Below, piece by piece: positions 4,492-5,733 of a DNA stretch of 5,733 bases. The DNA is from Myxococcales bacterium (GTDB lineage Bacteria > Myxococcota_A > Bradymonadia > Bradymonadales > Bradymonadaceae). The position numbers and the translations under genes are program-made. Position 1 is the stretch's first letter; each line of letters begins with the position of its first letter. The notes under the pieces are model-generated. The model was given only the letters and a program-made list of their open reading frames with translations. It searched no databases and had not been told where the DNA came from. The DNA lies in NCBI GenBank assembly GCA_007120915.1, contig SKMT01000520.1:1-5733 (forward strand). Reading direction: 5' to 3'.

Positions 4492-5733
4492 TCAGTTCGC
4501 CTGCTTGATCGACAATCCGATGCGACCGCGGTCCTGGTCCACCGACAGAATCACCACGTCGACCCGGTCGCCCACGCCAACTTCATCGTAGGGGCTTTTG
4601 ACGTAGCGGTCGGCCATCTCGCTGATGTGCACCAGCCCGTCCTGTTTGACTCCGATGTCCACAAACGCACCGAAATCCACGACGTTGCGCACCGTCCCCT
4701 CAAGCTGCATCCCCTCTTTCAGATCTTCCATCTTCAGCACGTCGCTTCTCAGCTCCGGAGGATCGAGCTCATCGCGCGGGTCCCGTCCCGGCTGACGAAG
4801 CGCATCGCAGATATCGCCCAGCGTCAGCGAGCCCACTCCGAACTGATCGGCCAGCTCATCGAGCCGGCCGCGCTGGCGCAACTGCCGCAACTGCTGGGCC
4901 ACTTGCGTCTGCCCCGGTTTCGCGTCTGCTTCATCCAGGATCGCCCGCGCCAGATCGTAGTTCTCCGGGTGGATCCCCGTGTTGTCCAGTGGTTCGTCAC
5001 CGTCGCGAATGCGCAAAAACCCGGCACACTGCTCAAACGTCTTCGCCCCCACTCCGTCGACATCCATCAACTGTTTTCGCGACCGGAACGGCCCTCCGTT
5101 GCGCCGCCGCTGTACAATGCGTTCTGCCGTCTTCGGACCGATTCCGGCCACCTGGGCCAAAAGCGGCGCCGAGGCGACGTTCAGATCGACACCAACGGAG
5201 TTGACCACATCCTCCACCACCGCCTCCAACGCCCGCTTTAGCCGCGTCTGGTTGACGTCGTGCTGGTACATCCCCACCCCGATGCTCTTCGGGTCGATCT
5301 TCACCAGCTCTGCGAGCGGATCCTGCAGTCTCCTGGCGATCGAGACCGCCCCCCGCATGCTCACGTCCAGATCGGGGAACTCTTTTCGCGCCACTTCCGA
5401 GGCGCTGTAGACACTGGCTCCCGCCTCGTCGATCACCGCATACTGCACTCCGTCGATGTCTCGCAGCGCTTCAGCGACGGCCTGCTCGGTCTCGCGGCTG
5501 CCGGTGCCGTTGCCGATAGCCACCAGGTCGACATCGTGCTTCCGGGCCATCTTCGCGATCTGTTCCGGCGCCTGTTTGCGGCGGTTGTCGTGAATCCAGC
5601 ACTGTCCGGTATCGACTAGTTGGCCTGTCGTCCCGATCACCACCATCTTGCAGCCCGTACGCAGCCCAGGATCGATCCCCAACACCACGGTATCCGGCAT
5701 CGGCGGCTGCAACAGCAGGTTCTCCAGGTTCAC
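4492..5733 (-). CDS. tex: Tex-family S1 RNA-binding protein, C-terminal part (5' end outside the window)
   Basis: Tex (YhgF-like) is a conserved cytoplasmic nucleic-acid-binding protein linked to transcription and RNA metabolism. The 413 visible residues are about the last half of a family member of about 770. The frame is open to the right edge, where the leading codon is an internal GTG, not a start. By fragment residue: a YqgF/RNase H-like domain opens with VLGIDPGLRTGCK (17-29; Asp21), continues with IGNGTGSRETE (73-83) and the Glu103 segment DEAGASVYSAS, and closes with IDPKSIGVGMYQHDV. Helix-hairpin-helix repeats follow (about 195-240; VAGIGPKTAERIV and VDGVGAKTFEQ). After a linker, an S1 domain (338-411; VDFGAFVDIG, DGLVHISEM, GLSIKQ) ends two residues before the stop. 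All expected domains of this half are intact. The gene converges on the Cys-rich lipoprotein with four bases between stops, and no terminator fits in the gap. Confidence 0.95.
   Translation of the reverse strand: MNLENLLLQPPMPDTVVLGIDPGLRTGCKMVVIGTTGQLVDTGQCWIHDNRRKQAPEQIAKMARKHDVDLVAIGNGTGSRETEQAVAEALRDIDGVQYAVIDEAGASVYSASEVARKEFPDLDVSMRGAVSIARRLQDPLAELVKIDPKSIGVGMYQHDVNQTRLKRALEAVVEDVVNSVGVDLNVASAPLLAQVAGIGPKTAERIVQRRRNGGPFRSRKQLMDVDGVGAKTFEQCAGFLRIRDGDEPLDNTGIHPENYDLARAILDEADAKPGQTQVAQQLRQLRQRGRLDELADQFGVGSLTLGDICDALRQPGRDPRDELDPPELRSDVLKMEDLKEGMQLEGTVRNVVDFGAFVDIGVKQDGLVHISEMADRYVKSPYDEVGVGDRVDVVILSVDQDRGRIGLSIKQAN

Noticed and set aside
4054..5241. 395-codon plus-strand open frame spanning the lipoprotein end and tex
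   Set aside because: It is out of frame with two well-supported genes, begins as Ala/Thr/Ser-rich shadow sequence and continues as the antisense of tex. No domain is recognisable.

Overview
The window reads as chromosomal DNA from a GC-rich, Gram-negative bacterium. Two predicted outer-envelope lipoproteins, an Asn-rich linker followed by acidic Cys-rich modules, and a close match to a sigma-54 promoter fit the myxobacterial / Bradymonadota-like (former deltaproteobacterial) lineages. This placement is an inference from protein style, not from a marker gene. Most genes are housekeeping or envelope genes. The exception is a lower-GC toxin-antitoxin pair near the left end.

Layout from left to right: (1) the C-terminal 45% or so of a type I glutamine synthetase, + strand, cut by the left edge. 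(2) Convergent to it, a two-gene minus-strand operon: a DUF433 antitoxin-like gene followed by a DUF5615 PIN-like toxin gene, overlapping by ATGA. A small hairpin covers the only ribosome-binding-site-like bases of the toxin. (3) A roughly 350-base non-coding stretch between divergent genes that holds several copies of a GYTTACAG-like motif in both orientations. (4) A lipoprotein with a probable PsbP/DcrB-like domain, closed by a good intrinsic terminator. (5) trxB, thioredoxin reductase, complete. (6) An intergenic region with a 10-bp imperfect hairpin and a near-consensus -24/-12 promoter. (7) A 306-residue acidic lipoprotein made of three 6-Cys modules and two 8-Cys modules. (8) Convergent with it, with a gap of only 4 bases, the C-terminal half of a Tex-family RNA-binding protein, cut by the right edge.

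The genes do not form one pathway. Only the antitoxin/toxin pair is an obvious functional unit. The least familiar item is the Cys-rich lipoprotein with its apparent sigma-54 control. I see no CRISPR array, tRNA, rRNA, insertion sequence or prophage gene.
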